NCBI GenBank assembly: GCA_001414345.1 | Contig: LLCB01000122.1 | Location: 62,001 to 126,000 of the forward strand | DNA length: 64,000 bases | Direction: 5' to 3' | Source: Hymenoscyphus infarciens | Taxonomy: Eukaryota > Ascomycota > Leotiomycetes > Helotiales > Helotiaceae | Part shown: positions 12,195 to 25,248 of the stretch, in pieces | How the letters are laid out: every line of letters starts with the position of its first letter | How positions within the stretch are numbered: position 1 is the stretch's first letter | Notes under the pieces: model-generated | The model's database searches: none | Told to the model about the DNA's origin: nothing | What the model saw: only the letters and a program-made list of their open reading frames with translations | Translations under genes and position numbers: made by a program

Positions 12195-14086
12195 ATGACA
12201 TCTTTGCAATTTCCCCTGCGATCAATCAATCACCGTTTTACAACCTCCTACACTGTTTTCGCTCCTCATTACCATAGTCATACCCTCATTCCTAAGTCGA
12301 ATTCGTGGACGCCTAAATCAACAGTCATGCGCTTCTTTGGTCACAAATCAGACAAAAACTGGAACGATCATGAAGAATTCTTTAAATTCACACGTGCTCG
12401 GTTTGTCCGGGACGAAGAAGGTAAAATGGCTCGACGTTGCGTCAAATTCGATATGAACGAGCTAGCTCGAATCGCCGCAGAGGCAGTTGGCTCCAAGAAA
12501 TGTGTCAATGTCCAAAAATACCCAGATGGGATGTACAGCAAGGCATTTCTACTTACCATGGAAAACAATAAACAAGTTGTCGCGAAGGTTCCAAATCCAA
12601 ATGCCGGCTTGGCCCATTTTACTACGGCAAGCGAGGTTGCGACCATGGACTTTGTAAGTTCTTGGCTTCCATTTCTAAATTCTATTCTGTGTGCTGATAT
12701 TCTTCTTACCAAACTAGGCTCGCGAGATTTGCAAAACGCCTTCACCTAAAGTTTTTGCCTGGAGTTCCAAGGCTAGCGAGAACCCTGTGGGTGCAGAATA
12801 TATCATTATGGAGAAGATTGAGGGCGTCCCCTTATCGGCCCATTGGGCATCTATGCCATTTGATAAGAAGGGTGTCATTGTGAGGAAATTGGCGAGCTAT
12901 CAAAAAGCCTGGATGTCACATACATTTAAACAATACGGAAGCCTCTACTATGCGGGGGATGTTCCGGCTTCATCAGGACAGCCAGCATTTTCTTATTTCG
13001 ACGAGAACTCCAGTGAAATCACAGACAAGCGCTTTGCGGTAGGTCCTACTATGCACCGTCAGGTAATTGATTACGGGAGAGCGCAGGTTGATTTTTACCG
13101 TGGTCCTTGTGTGTATCAATATTTTCCCCTGTGTTGCATCAAAAACAAAATGGCTGACCTAGTGTGCAGGGAACACCATTGAAGAATATAGCATATCAAC
13201 CGGAAATCGAGAAATTGCTTGTGTGAAGGCGATTGAACCCTTACCAAAGCCACATATATACATAGCCGGTCGATACATCCCTTCTCGGGCAAAAAAGCTT
13301 GCTGTTCTGGAAGCTTATTTGAAACTTATCAAGTTTCTACTGCCAACGGACTCGTCGATAACGACCCCACACATCTGGCATACGGATCTTCATACAGAAA
13401 ACATCTTTGTTAGCCCAGATGACCCTACACAGATTGTTGGAATAATAGATTGGCAAGCCTCTTCTCTAGTCCCACTCTACGAAAATGCGTCGCTGCCCGC
13501 CCTTCTAGATTATGTGGGCCCACCAATCGATGGAATCGAACGTCCAGAGATGCCCAAAAATCTAGATGAATTGGACAAAGTTGAACGCACCAGAGCCATC
13601 GATAATTGGATGGACATGACACTAGCAGTATACTATCGAATGGTGATTTTCCACACCAATGAACGGTTGTATCGTGCAGTGGAATTTCGCGAAACTATCA
13701 GCTACGACCTTCTGCTCTACGCTCGCAACATTTTGATAGATGGAGAAGTTATCTATCTCGATCGAATGGCCGACGAGCTCCAGAAGACTTGGGATACACT
13801 ACCTGGAGTAAAGAAACTGGGTAATCCCTCATTTCCATTCAAGTTTTCTCAGGAAGAATTGGCTGTCATTTCAAAAGATTACGAAGACATGGAAGAGGGA
13901 ATGAAAGTTATGGGTTTGATTAATAAAGGTACACGTGACTTGTTTCCAGGCGATATTACAGTATCGCATGAGAATTATGAGCTTGCGAAGGAGACCTTTA
14001 GCGATTTCAAGGAGGCGGTACTCGAGGAGTTCGCTAGAGATGACGAGGAAAGGGCTAATCTGCGCGCTTGGTGGCCTTTTGAGTAG
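12195..14086 (+). CDS. AIM9-like mitochondrial protein with APH/kinase fold
   Basis: A member of the fungal AIM9 ('altered inheritance of mitochondria 9') branch of the aminoglycoside-phosphotransferase-like kinase fold. The substrate of the family is unknown and it is not evidence of drug resistance. Exons 12195-12653, 12718-13102 and 13170-14086 give 586 residues. The N-terminal ~45 residues are rich in Ser/Thr/Arg/His and nearly free of acids, as expected of a matrix-targeting presequence. The nucleotide-binding lobe has KAFLLTMENNKQVVAKVPNP (Lys of the beta-3 strand), a hinge-type GAEYIIMEKIEGVPL, the family motif RGNTIEEYSISTGNREIACV, and the catalytic loop IWHTDLHTENIFVSPDD with the metal-binding IIDWQ about residues 350-375. 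The second intron splits a GGG glycine codon, and only this joining restores that motif. The acidic C-terminus ends in AWWPFE. Kinase residues look intact. Confidence 0.88.
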
Positions 14087-16763
14087 GAGCTTCTAAATCC
14101 TTTCTTGTGAATTTATGGAGATCTGTAATCTTACTTTTACCCGAGATTTCCTGTCAAGTTGCTTCCATACCCTCCATTGAGAAAGTTTTGGTCATAGCTT
14201 CAGGTTAGCAGCGCAAACAGATGACATACCTAGCGAATGGCATCAAAGATATATTTCTTGCTCAATTTCCCTTATAATGAAGAGCTAAAAGAGCAGCCAC
14301 GTTTAGAACCCAGGAACCCTGACCCTTTGTAACCTGGAGAAAACTCGGGGCCGGACCGTATATGAGGTATATGTTGGAGTGGGATGAGAGAGAGGGAATG
14401 GAGGGGCTTTCGGACGGGGAACCGGTTTTGGTAGTGGTTGCACAAACAAACAGATGGTCTTTAACTTCGAGAACAGTAGATAGTTCGACAGTCCCCTCTT
14501 ATTCCGTATCGTGCCTCGTCGCGTTCCAACCTCCTCACAAAATCAATTTGAAAGGGTATTAACACACTTAACTAAATCCTACACTACTATTCACTATTGG
14601 CTATAAGTTTTATTCCTCCCGATTTCCGAAGCCTAGTGTAGCTGAAGATTCTTGCTACCCCTTCTTGCGTCTCGGCTATTTATCGCACTATCATAATGAA
14701 TTTTTGAACCACTACTCTTATACTAGTAACAGCAAGATTCTCTCTAGCCCAAAAGGAATACAAACCCATCTTTACCCAATAGCGACTACCCAGTTCAGCT
14801 TATGATTCCCAACTTCCAACTCTTGCCCCCTCTCTTTTCATCTCCCAGCTATATTCTCCGAGCTACTTATTTTTCTCCGTCAAGTGGTTGAAACAAAAAG
14901 TTGTAAATGAATTAAGGTAAGATCGAAGGTTTCTCTCTACTTTTAAACGAGTAAGTAAATAGTACAATTTTCGCAAGCCCTAACACCTTTGAATGCTACT
15001 TCAAAAAAGAGGGTCAGCACAATACCGTAATTAGATTTGAAACTCTCACTTGCCAGGACTTAAGAGCAACGAAATACCAGTACATCACAATGCCCCGTCT
15101 AGGTATATGTCTCTCAACTCTCTTGATTTGAAGAAGCCAACCTTTTCTAATACAACTTCCATAAATTCCCCAGCAACAAACCCCCTCTAACATCATATAC
15201 AGGAAGTAACATGGAAGAGAAAGGGTTCAGCTTTCGCGAGTCTGATGTAACCGTTTAATGTTCTCTGATGAAACTATTAGCTTTCTTCTGATCTTTACTC
15301 AAGCACGCCAAGAGACCGCTGAAGACCTTATTTCCAATTTATGTAAAGTCTTATGATGTAAGAGAACGACAGTAACTTCAAAATCGACAGTAATTACCTT
15401 TCCAGGCTTTCCTAAACTACCTTTCTTTCCCTCCGGATCCCCCGGGAGATCTGCCGCCCCTCCTAGAAATAAGTCAGCATGAAAGCAACCACGTTTGACC
15501 TCCACCAACCGTGAGGAAGCGACTCAAAACGCAGATACGTGTTTTCGATCCTCAGATCTTTGTTTAACTAGAGATGTCGTTTCAATAATATCTACTATCG
15601 TACCATATAGATCATTGATCTATCGTTGCTGAAAAGACTATTTTGAGTTAATCTTATACTTTGAATATCTTTGAGTAAGGATCATCAATTTCCGCTACCC
15701 TCCTCTGCGGTCGGGTAAGATTATCATCTTATCACGCATCTTATTTCCAACCATAATGTCAGGGGGGGTTATAAGCATAAAACCAACAAGAGGAGGTACC
15801 TCTCCCCCAAACTATTCCCCACGACCTCCAAATCTTAACAAGCTACTATTATATCCTCACGTTTTGAAAAGCTGAGCCCCCTAGCAATACCGTCTGCGGT
15901 TCAATCGAAAGCTCTCAGACTCATTGAAGTCTATTCTTCTAAACCATATATCTAGTACAAAAATACCACTGCCATCGTTCATTTCAATCCTCGCATACGA
16001 AAACCAAGTACACACAAGTACTTCCAATTCAACGCCTACTACTAGTACGTCACAACAAACTTCAACCCAATTCGACAACACTTCGAAAATCGACTACAAC
16101 TCCACCTACCCCTTCTCCAACCACTTCCCCCAAAACCAGGTCATCAAAAACCGTAAGTCTTAAAGTCACCAAGAAAACCCAGCCTTGTTAACTAAAGACC
16201 AACCAAGTCCCGCACCACCAGAATATAGTTGCGTCGCAACCCCATTAAAGGTAGATACAGTAGAGTCTCTTTGTCACCAGGAAGGCCGGCCTCCTCACTC
16301 ATCTATTTTCACCTCACCACAATGCCACAGCCATCTCCGCTCAATCCAGTTCAAGCGTTCGGGCTGAGTGACTCCCTAGCTTTCTTCTCTCTGTACTTAC
16401 GTCTCAAATTAATCTTCCCTTTCTTCCCCTCGCCTGGGCAAGGAGATAAAAATGAAGAAAAACACACCGGGAATATCATATAGATCCCCACAGAAACTCA
16501 AGTGAAATCAAATATACTCAAACTAGGTATCACATTCTATAAAATCCGCAAGCCCCAATAACACAGGCTAGCACTACAAGAGACACAGCAAAAAAAAAAA
16601 AGCACCATCATCAAGAACAGGAAACAGAAGCCATCTATGCTAAAAATAAAAAAAAAGGATGCCAATCCCCCTTCACAAAAGAAAATCCATCTATTTCGCT
16701 CCCAAAAACAAAATCTCAAAAAGTAAAGTAAGAGCACCGCCCTCCAAGTCCACGCCCGCTGCT
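14087..16763. other. Intergenic, about 2.7 kb, no supported gene
   Basis: Sequence between the convergent AIM9-like gene and the minus-strand transporter. Open frames are short and of low complexity (Ser/Thr/Pro-rich at 15924-16163). Nothing recognisable as a gene, tRNA or repeat was seen. The last ~250 bp would be the transporter 3' UTR. Confidence 0.55.
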
Positions 16764-18536
16764 TCAAGCTTCCCTCTCCTCAAGCTCCTTCTCTTCCGCC
16801 AACCTCGCAAGATGCGTATACCTAATACTCCAAAGACTAACCAACAAACCTACCAAGCAACTAACAACCGTAACCAAGTACGCACTCCGGTAACATTCCA
16901 ATCCCTCACTACACATACTCTCCCCATCCTTACCAACAACACTATGAGCATCAAACACCCTCCCATAGAAAATATTAAACACATTCCCACTAATCACAGG
17001 ACTCAGCGTCATAGTTCCCCAATTTTGCGACAGCCCATTGACACCAAAGGCTTCCGCAACAATGGAGGGGAAACAGCCGAAGAGGAAGCCGTAGGCGAGA
17101 CCGGTAAGGGAGGAGACGAATATGAGGTTCATGGGACGGGTTATGGTTAGGGCTGCTACTTGAGTGATGAGGAAGATTAGGGAGGCGAGGGTAAGACACC
17201 AAAGGCGGGAAGCCTTGAGGACTTTGACGAGGAAGTCGGAGCCGACGCCTGGGGAGATAAGCGATGGATGGATAGGGGAGAGGGGGGTATGTATTTACCA
17301 CTTAGAAGACGACCGACGAAGCTGCATATTGATAATATGGAAACGTGCATCGCCTGGCGCTTCATGATGAATTCGTCCGTTACGGAGTCATCGTAGTGCT
17401 CCCATAACGCCTGGACATCGTTTCCAATATTGCTTCAACAGGTCAGTACGGGATTACAGAAAAAGGAAAGGGGTTTCTTACTTGATAGTCATCAATCCAA
17501 TTCCCGTCAAGATCCCCATCAAAATAAACATTTGCCAGAATTCCATCATATGGAGCATTTGAAAACCACGGATATCTACACGATGGGCATGGTCCTTAAC
17601 ATTAATTTCTTCATCATTTCTATCATTCCCCGACAAGGAATCTCTGGACATCAAGGAGGAGGTCTCGTCTGTTTCGGACATGGGCTCGTCCGCAGGTGCC
17701 TGCACTACTTGGTGGTCTACTTGGGTTTGATTTAGGGCCTGTGTCTGTGTGGTTTGGTGTGGATGGAGATGTTCGACTACGAATTGCGACCTACCTGGCT
17801 CTGCCTCCAACAATGCTCGTTCCACCCTGTTCTTGCTATCCTCCGATTTTGTTCTGTGGAGGCGGTTGCCGGAACCTGAGGGTGCTAGGGCGGTATAGTG
17901 AGGGTGGGGGTAAACCTTTAAAAAGAAGAATGAAATGAAGACCAGGCCAAAGGTTCCACAAGCCAAAAGAAGCAAGAAATGCCCGGTGTTTCCCGGTAGC
18001 ACAAACTGGGCAAATGACGAGAAGAAGAAAGCGCTTAGCCCAAAAGCCGCCAACGGGAAGCCAGTCGCTGTCCCTCGATGGCGTGGCCAGTTCAAGGCCG
18101 ATGTCTTGACCGAAGCAGCAAAGGCAAAACAACCACCCAATCCCGTCATATATGAAAACATGCAGAGTAATGGCATCGAGCCAGAGCCGCTATCGAAAGC
18201 TTGGTGTAGTGGAAAGTAGCCGGCTGCCAGCAGAAAAGCGCCCACCATGACTGCGATGCGAGGCCCTTTCTTGTCCACCAGCATGCCTATTGGTATCCCC
18301 ATTGAGTACATTCCCAGATTCGCAGAAAGTCCGATGAGGTTGCTCTGGGTGGAAGAGAGCTTCAACTTCTCTGCGAATTGTGGTGCCCATGCCGAATAGA
18401 CATACTACATGTTGTTAGTGGTGAAAGTAAAGCTAGTGAGAGGGGAATCGCATACATTGGTACCACATGCCAGGGACATAGTTGTCGCAGCTATACTCGA
18501 CACTATTCTCGCCGTCTTGAGCGACCTTTCCGACAT
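16764..18536 (-). CDS. NFD4/nodulin-like MFS transporter
   Basis: A multi-pass membrane transporter of the fungal nodulin-like/NFD4 branch of the major facilitator superfamily (yeast YMR155W-type, often annotated as monocarboxylate-transporter-like); substrate unknown. Exons 18536-18456, 18404-17482, 17432-17299 and 17248-16764 join in phase to 540 residues. The N-terminus SLACGTNYVYSAWAPQFAEK, then LSSTQSNLIGLSANLGMYSM and the MFS-type loop GMLVDKKGPRIA are diagnostic, as is LNWPRHRGTATGFPLAAFGL. A long polar cytosolic loop between the two halves (about residues 215-300, Ser/Glu/Asp-rich, with MSRDS and SETDE patches) may be a phosphorylation region. The second half has INNIGNDVQAL, KRQAMHVSILSICSFVGRL and GLAYGFLFGCFPSIVAEAFG. 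Introns are 49-51 nt. It is divergent from the TMS1 gene across about 750 bp. Confidence 0.88.
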
Positions 18537-19283
18537 GTTGGGAGTGGAAGTGGAAGTGGAATACTGGTACGTGTGAATGGTGGTCTATGGTGGTGTTGAC
18601 TGTTTTACTCGACGGTCATTGCGCCTGGGAGGAGTTGGGTATAGCTCCTATGGTATCGTGTTCACGGTGTTGTGTTCAATACCATCTCGTCTTCGAGTTG
18701 ATGGGTAAGGAAGAAGCTGAAGCAATTGACAGAGGCGGAGGGTGGAAGGAGGAGTCGGGGCACGTTACGTGTTCGTGATGGGGATGAGTTGATAAGGCCG
18801 GTGTTCAAAAGTGTACGGAGTACTGTACCATAGTGGAGTGGGGTGGAGCAATCAGGAGCGTTATCGCGCCAGGGGAAAGGGGGTGACGGAGCGGCAATCG
18901 GCAATCGGCAGCCGAGGTAATAAAGCAGCACTGAATATCTCTGGTTACAAGTACCTGTGGAAGATTACGAAGTATTTGAATATTTATTCTGAAATCAAGG
19001 AGTTGCTTAAGTTTTAGTATATATATATATATAAAGAAAAGTACTTTGAGATTGTTCATAAGATTCACTGCCGAGGAATGGTTGGGTGCAGCCACCGCTA
19101 GTCAAGCCCCTCCAGCCACAGTCCAGCCTGATTCAGCCGCGCCCAAGTCATCACTCCAACTGACATCAACCCGCAGCTACCTACTTCCTCCTCCACTGCC
19201 TGCGTCAACAACACCACCAAAACCATCGTGATTGCATCTTTCGCCAGATATCGCCACTTCATTGCGCAACCCAGTCTGGCACT
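18537..19283. promoter_or_regulatory. Divergent upstream region, transporter / TMS1
   Basis: A 747-bp spacer between two genes pointing away from each other, so it must hold both promoters. It contains a (TA)8 tract at about 19018-19033 and a short tandem GGCAATC repeat near 18893-18907. No gene was recognised. Confidence 0.5.
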
Positions 19284-20832
19284 ATGGGTGCTCTCCTCTC
19301 TCTGCCATTGCTGGCAGTGCCTAGCGTAGGCACTGTACGTCTCCCAAACACCATGCGCCTGCCAACCGATCTCTGAACCGAACTGACATTTCTCACAGGT
19401 TTTTGGCTTTGCGGCAAGTTGTTGCGGTGCAGCGACTTGTTCAGCAGTATGCAGTGCGTGTGGAAAATGTGGCAACAGGTGATTTCAATTCTGTTAGATG
19501 GAAATATCGGTAACTGATAATGTCAGTGTCGCTACGAGAATCGCATACGCCCTCCTCCTCCTCGTCAACTCGATCCTATCGTGGATAATGCTCACGCCTT
19601 GGGCAATCAACAAACTACAGAAGCTGACGCTCGATTACATGACGATTACGTGCCCAGATGGAGCTTGTTATGGATGGGTTGCAGTCCACCGAATCAACTT
19701 TGCGCTCGGAATATTCCACCTGATAATGGGCCTGATTCTCCTAGGCGTCAACTCCTCGAAAGATCCCCGAGCAGCTATTCAAAACGGATTCTGGGGTCCG
19801 AAGATTATTGCCTGGTTGGCCTTGATTGTGGTTTCGTTCTTCATTCCGGAAGCATTCTTTATGGTCTGGGGTCAATATATTTCCTTGATTGGCGCCACCC
19901 TCTTTCTCCTACTCGGTCTTATCCTCTTGGTCGATTTGGCACACACTTGGGCGGAATATTGCCTAGAAAGAATCGAGGAGACCGATTCTCGTGTCTGGAG
20001 AGGAATTTTGATTGGATCAACCCTGGGAATGTACACTGGTTCCCTTGTCATGACGGTCCTTCAGTATCTTTTCTTCGCCAAGGATGGATGCTCAATGAAC
20101 CAAGCCGCCATTACGGTTAACTTAATTCTACTACTTGCCGTATCAGTAGTTTCCGTCCACCCAGCAATCCAGGAATACAACCCTAAGGCTGGCCTCGCCC
20201 AGTCTGCTATGGTTGCTGTTTACTGTACTTACCTTACCATGTCAGCGGTTTCTATGGAACCAGATGACAAGCAGTGCAATCCTCTCATTCGCGCCCAGGG
20301 TACTCGAACTACCTCAATCGTCATTGGTGCTATCGTTACCATGTTGACTGTTGCCTACACAACCACCCGAGCTGCAACTCAAGGAATCGCTCTAGGAGGT
20401 AAAGGAAAGAGAATCAGACTCCCAGAGGACGACGAGCACGACTTAGTCACCCAACAACCCGACAGCCGCCGTGAAATGCGCGCCGCAGCACTTCGTCAAG
20501 CAGTCGAAGAAGGCAGTCTTCCAGCAGATGCCCTCATGGACGATGACGAAGATAGCGACAGTGGAAACAGCGCCAAAGACGACGAGAGAAGCTCAACGCA
20601 ATACAGCTACGCTCTCTTCCACATTATATTCTTCCTAGCAACCACCTGGGTAGCCACCCTCCTAACCATGAACATCGAAGAATCCACCCGAGACGGCAAG
20701 GACTTTGCACCAGTTGGGAGGACATACTGGGCTAGTTGGGTCAAGATTATTAGCGCTTGGGTTTGTTATGGTATTTATACCTGGACTCTGGTAGCGCCTA
20801 TTGTTTTGCCTGATCGGTTTGACTTTTCTTGA
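19284..20832 (+). CDS. TMS1: Serinc/TMS1 family multi-pass membrane protein
   Basis: A member of the serine-incorporator (Serinc) family. In fungi TMS1 is a vacuolar/endomembrane protein of uncertain biochemical role; some animal members scramble lipids. Exons 19284-19334, 19399-19478 and 19527-20832 give 478 residues, normal for TMS1. The start MGALLSLPLLAVPSVGT and the cysteine-rich segment in exon 2 (AASCCGAATCSAVCSACGKC) are diagnostic of Serinc proteins. About ten to eleven hydrophobic helices follow, including SILSWIMLTPWAINKL, GWVAVHRINFALGIFHLIMG and the conserved NGFWGPKIIAWLALIV. A hydrophilic acidic loop (LMDDDEDSDSGNSAKDDERS) precedes the last two helices, and the C-terminus is the typical YWASWVKIISAWVCYGIYTW. 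The two tiny 5' exons are needed to recover the conserved N-terminus; the long exon alone would lose the cysteine cluster. Confidence 0.93.
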
Positions 20833-21895
20833 ATATGGTGTTAGGAGAGAGTGCATGTTGGGGTGATGCTTGTTTGTGTACATTTAGAAGGAATGGTGGA
20901 TTGACTTGATTATGCGCATTGGGAAGCGGGGAGATGGCATTGCGACCTTCTTCTTATGTTATCTTAGTGAGGGGGCTCTGGACGAGGGGGCCTGGTTAAT
21001 TAATTGAATTTGTTTATACTCAGGTCGGGTGCCAGTTTTGTATTGTGTTGTGCTTTCTCAAATCCTTTTTCTAATGGTTGATTGTTTTATTGTTCTTTCT
21101 TCTTCTGTTGGGAGTATTAGAGCGACAACTTCCATCCAATATTGAGGCCTCTCCCGGTGTTAGGGCAGGTGCCACCCTCACTTGTATACCCTACATATAA
21201 GCGGGATTCATGGGCTTACCCCTCCATCACTCCTACATGAATTCCATCAAGATCACAACAACTTCATATCCACGGCTTATGCCATACACCGGGCTTACCT
21301 TCCCCCATTTTCTTTCACTTAACCTGTGCCTTGTGGCGAGCTAGTGAATGGACAGAGAGCTGCTTTACAACATCACCTCTCCCTCGATACGGTTATCCAC
21401 GTTGTAAAAGACGGGCTACATTCTATCCTGGAATAACTAGAATCACTGCTTAGTACTATAAAGTAGCAACGCACTTAGTCAATTACGCGAATAGTACATA
21501 AAGCATACCAGATTCGCTGCCTTCTGAATTTCTGTTTTTCTTTGAAGACTGTTGTCGAAATTATACATCTCCGTTCTACATGGAGTCGGCTCTATGTGTG
21601 TTATCTGACGAGTATTTTCTGGATAGTGGCATAGCCTCTATTATCTGGTTGTTAGGCGGGACGAGTGAATAACCTATTGCCCGTCAGGGAGTCCACTGGA
21701 GTTCTTTCAATCCCAAATCTCCAAAAGTAATATCCAGGAACCCTTCAAGGGCCCAGAAATCAATAACGAAAGCTCATTGCAGACAGTCAACCACCCGGCC
21801 GTTTCCTCCCAATGACAATTTCGCGAAAGGATCACTCCTTCTGTTTTCCTCGTTGGAATCTAGAAGATGAGAACCCTTGGAAAGTAGCATTGCGA
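20833..21895. other. Intergenic, TMS1 3' flank
   Basis: About 1.06 kb with no supported gene. It holds the TMS1 3' UTR and the 3' flank of the minus-strand secreted-protein candidate. Confidence 0.55.
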
Positions 21896-22375
21896 TTATC
21901 CACCTGGTTTGAAACTTCGGAGAACGACACTGAAATTCCCAGTATCAAAGCCTTGGCCAAGAATAGTATCATTCCCAAAATGAAGTTGACTGTTACAGCG
22001 ATCGATAACTGTCAAAGTCAGCATTGTGCTCAACTCTGTTCCCTCCCTTCCATTTCCTCTCTTCCTCACCTCCTCCCTTCCTGACCCACCCATCTCCTCT
22101 CTTTTGGGGAACTCACTATTAGCAGCAAAACTAGCAATATACCTGCAATCCTGGAACAAAAAATGATCATTATCATTGCAAATCTACACGCAATATAACT
22201 TTGAGCAACCGGATTCGAAACATTGCTTGGGAGAGACGTTGCACATGTTTGCTGTGTTCAACATGTCTGAGGTGGCGGAGGTGGCGAGGATGATGTCGGA
22301 CTGGAGGCAAACTTTTTCTGTGAGGATGAGGCTGGCGAGGGCGAGGAAGGAGAGGAGGTGGGTGAGGAGGTACAT
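21896..22375 (-). CDS. Candidate small secreted cysteine-rich protein
   Basis: The minus-strand ATG at 22375 has a clean fungal-type leader (A/C-rich, CCAAG before ATG). It opens a frame starting MYLLTHLLSFLALASLILTE, a typical signal peptide, followed by a short region with several Cys (VCLQ, MCNV, KQCFES, GCSK, LYC). If a 39-nt intron (22189-22151, GTGTAG...TTCCAG) and a 108-nt intron (22116-22009, GTGAGT...GACAG) are removed, the frame continues in phase (22375-22190, 22150-22117, 22008-21896) to give 110 residues with seven Cys, ending FKPGG. Without splicing it ends after 63 residues. A different donor (GTTATA) would place a hydrophobic helix after GCSK. I recognise no family. Size, signal peptide and Cys content are those of fungal secreted effector-like or adhesive proteins, but that role is inference. 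The 39-nt intron is very short, though the window holds a well-supported 36-nt intron. Confidence 0.42.
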
Positions 22376-25248
22376 CTTGGATGGTGTGGAAAGGAGTGTG
22401 AGAGCTGATGTTTTGGTGTTAGGTTAGAGACCGTGGTTTGTAACATGGGTCGAAGACGAGTGACAATGTAAGGTGTAGAGTACCAGTTACGGTATTGGTG
22501 CTTAAATCGACGTGGAACTTCTATCTCGTTTACGAAGTTAAATTGGACCCTGTGACCAGCTTCAATAAGCTCCTTTTAGTGGATTTGAAGAGCTAATAGC
22601 ATTATTCAATAGCTACTTTGAGCGCTGAACGCGGGATAGAAACGCCCGTCGTCGAGTTAAGCGAGGCGGTTGATTCGAACGTTTGAAGAGGGCTCGCGTG
22701 CCCATACCGGCTATTCACACGTCCCACAAAATAGAGGTATAATGTTTATGTACACATTCACCGTTCGTGAAAGTCTTTTTCTGTCCAGTCTTTCCTCCTC
22801 TGCAAACCACACATTCTTTCCATCAATTCGTCACCTTTATCCTCGCATCGTACACCTAAAGTGTACAAGAATTTTTTTTAACAAAAGAAAGGTGTAAATG
22901 CAAGAATGAAAGAGGAGGCTAAAGTTCACCCTTCGATTCTGTTCCTGTGTCCTTGGTACAAAATCGGGTCCATTTTTGTGCGAATGTCGTACGAAAAGAA
23001 ATGGTACCGAGCCTAGGCACCTCGGTTTGAACTTTTCATTCTAGTAATTCATAAGTTAGCTATAATATGCGATTGTTGGTTTAAGGGGTAATACTGGATT
23101 TGTAAACATTGAGGTGTTGGATGTTAAGCGAGAGTGGACAAGAATTAGTGAAAAGATTACTAATTAGAAATACAAAGGCCACTTCCTTAACACTCGCTTA
23201 AAGCACTAAGGTATACATGTAGCGTGGGATTGGCTGCTTTGTAGTTGCAAAATTCTATAGTTTCTCACGTTGTTGACCCGAGCGCCCTTAGAGCACCAGC
23301 ACAAGGGGTTGCAAGGATTCGTGACTATAGTGCAAGGCACTTGACATTCTATAACAATTGTTCTAACGCTTCTGGATGTACTAAGAGAGCGTGAATAAAA
23401 ATCATTCCAGAACTGTGAGATACTCGAGGGAGCAGAGTAGCGGGTTGGAACTCTGGACCAGTTACGAATTCATGCACCTCTTATTGCAGTGTTGGCATTT
23501 GTGGCGGCCACGAAATATAAGATACAAGAGTATTTCAAGCTAGAATTACGCCTTTTAGGCCTAGTAAATAAATATTAAGATTTCTTTCTTCTTCCAACCC
23601 ATTAGAAAATTCGAACGATCCATCTACAATTAAAACCCGATAGCTAGGTCAATTAGAAAATGGGAAGTGAGCTTTTGGAAAATTAGTGAGGATCTTTCTA
23701 CTGCGCAATTACTATGGAAGCAATCTTTTCAAGAAAGCACATGTGGCAGCCCGAGTTCAGCCCCCATTACCTTTAGCATCTATTTTAAATACCGAGCACA
23801 CAGAAAAGGTTAGACATCCATCAACAACTCCCAAGTTGACCAATGGACACAAATGTTCTCCTAAAAGGGTGAACTCAATACCAAACGACGAAACTTTTGT
23901 CTTAAACATTATCCCACAGATACAAATACACATCTTTACTTCGCAAAGAGTTCCTTGCAACCCTTCTATCTCACCCCTCCGGGCCCTCCCACAAAAGCAA
24001 AAGCCCAAGAATGCAAACCTCCACACACCCACATATCAACAGTGACACCACTGTATCACCATATAAATCCGGATTTTCACTCAATGCCCCTTCCACCCCA
24101 TCACGAAACTCTCCGATGTAGTGTCACCTGCCCCAAACAACCACACAGCCTACCTCCCCCTCCATCTTCACAGCCTTACAAGTGAGTTGGCCGTACGAAA
24201 CGAACCCTTACGTAAATGCCCCTCTCCCCCTCTCTCACCGAGCCCATAACTTGGTAACAAACTTGATTGGAGAGCCTCGCACATTACGGTAAGAAAAAGC
24301 ATCCTAATAAATAAATGTGCGACTTGCACATGCATACATGCACGCCTGGGATCCAAATCCTTCGGTAGACTGCCCGGTACTGTACGAATAGAAAGCTTCT
24401 GCATTCCGTATTCCGAACTAGTGTGGTTGGACAACCTTCCTCCCTCCCTTCCCCTCGCATGGAAAGAAGGACTGTCAGATATGGTATTGTATTGTAAGAG
24501 GCATCCACCCATCAGCAATACCGCGTCACGCCACCGCCATCATCCTTCGGCAAAGGAAGCTATTCGCTCCCTTCTCCTCCTCCATGCTCCCGACTGGCAT
24601 CTCCAAATTCTTCGCCATGTCTCAACCTCCCCTTTACACACTCCGCTTATTGGTTAAAAGTACATATCTCTTCCTCAATAGGTAACATGCGGCAGGCACG
24701 TCAAGACATCCTCATGCAAACCATGCATTGACGACCCACCTCGGGTTACATCGCAGGGTTTGAACCCCCCGTAACAAAATCCTGGAAGTTCTTCAACACC
24801 TCTCGTTGTACAGATGCTACGCCGCAGAGATTTCTGGGGTTCTGGAGTACCTCCTTAACTTTGTGGTCTTTACTCTGTTTCTCCGGACTGTAGTTTCGAG
24901 ACTCGAAAGTCGAGATCCAGGACCAAGGAAAGTCTTGTGTGGTACAGAAGCTGATTCAATACGCTAGATTATACAGTTACAAGATGAGAAACATATCATT
25001 ATCCTCCCAACCATTTCCTCCAAACCACCCCCTAGGTAATTACTCCAAATCCATAGGCAAGAATGCCAAACCAAACCAAAAAAAGACACAAACCAAGACA
25101 CCTATTTTACCCCATGACTTCCTTCCCTTTGCCCCAAAGCCCTCAAGCCTCATTCCCAAACAGTACAAGTCCCAAACCCCCAAGTTAAACACGACCAGCC
25201 GAGCCATCCGGTGACATTAACATCAGCCCAAACTCCCACTCCTCAAGC
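22376..25248. other. Intergenic, about 2.9 kb, no supported gene
   Basis: Neither strand shows a recognisable protein or RNA gene. Several frames of 70-120 codons exist but are Pro/Ser/His-rich shadows of pyrimidine-rich DNA, especially 23950-24650. Some AT-leaning patches (22550-22630, 23540-23670) could be old repeat debris. No terminal repeats were seen. Confidence 0.5.

Noticed and set aside
12195..14086. Antibiotic-resistance aminoglycoside phosphotransferase
   Set aside because: Although the fold is APH-like, the motif set and presequence match the fungal mitochondrial AIM9 branch, not bacterial resistance enzymes.
22640..22700. GGTTGATTCGAACG resembling a tRNA T-arm
   Set aside because: No matching anticodon arm or acceptor stem could be folded around it. 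No tRNA gene was recognised anywhere in the window.
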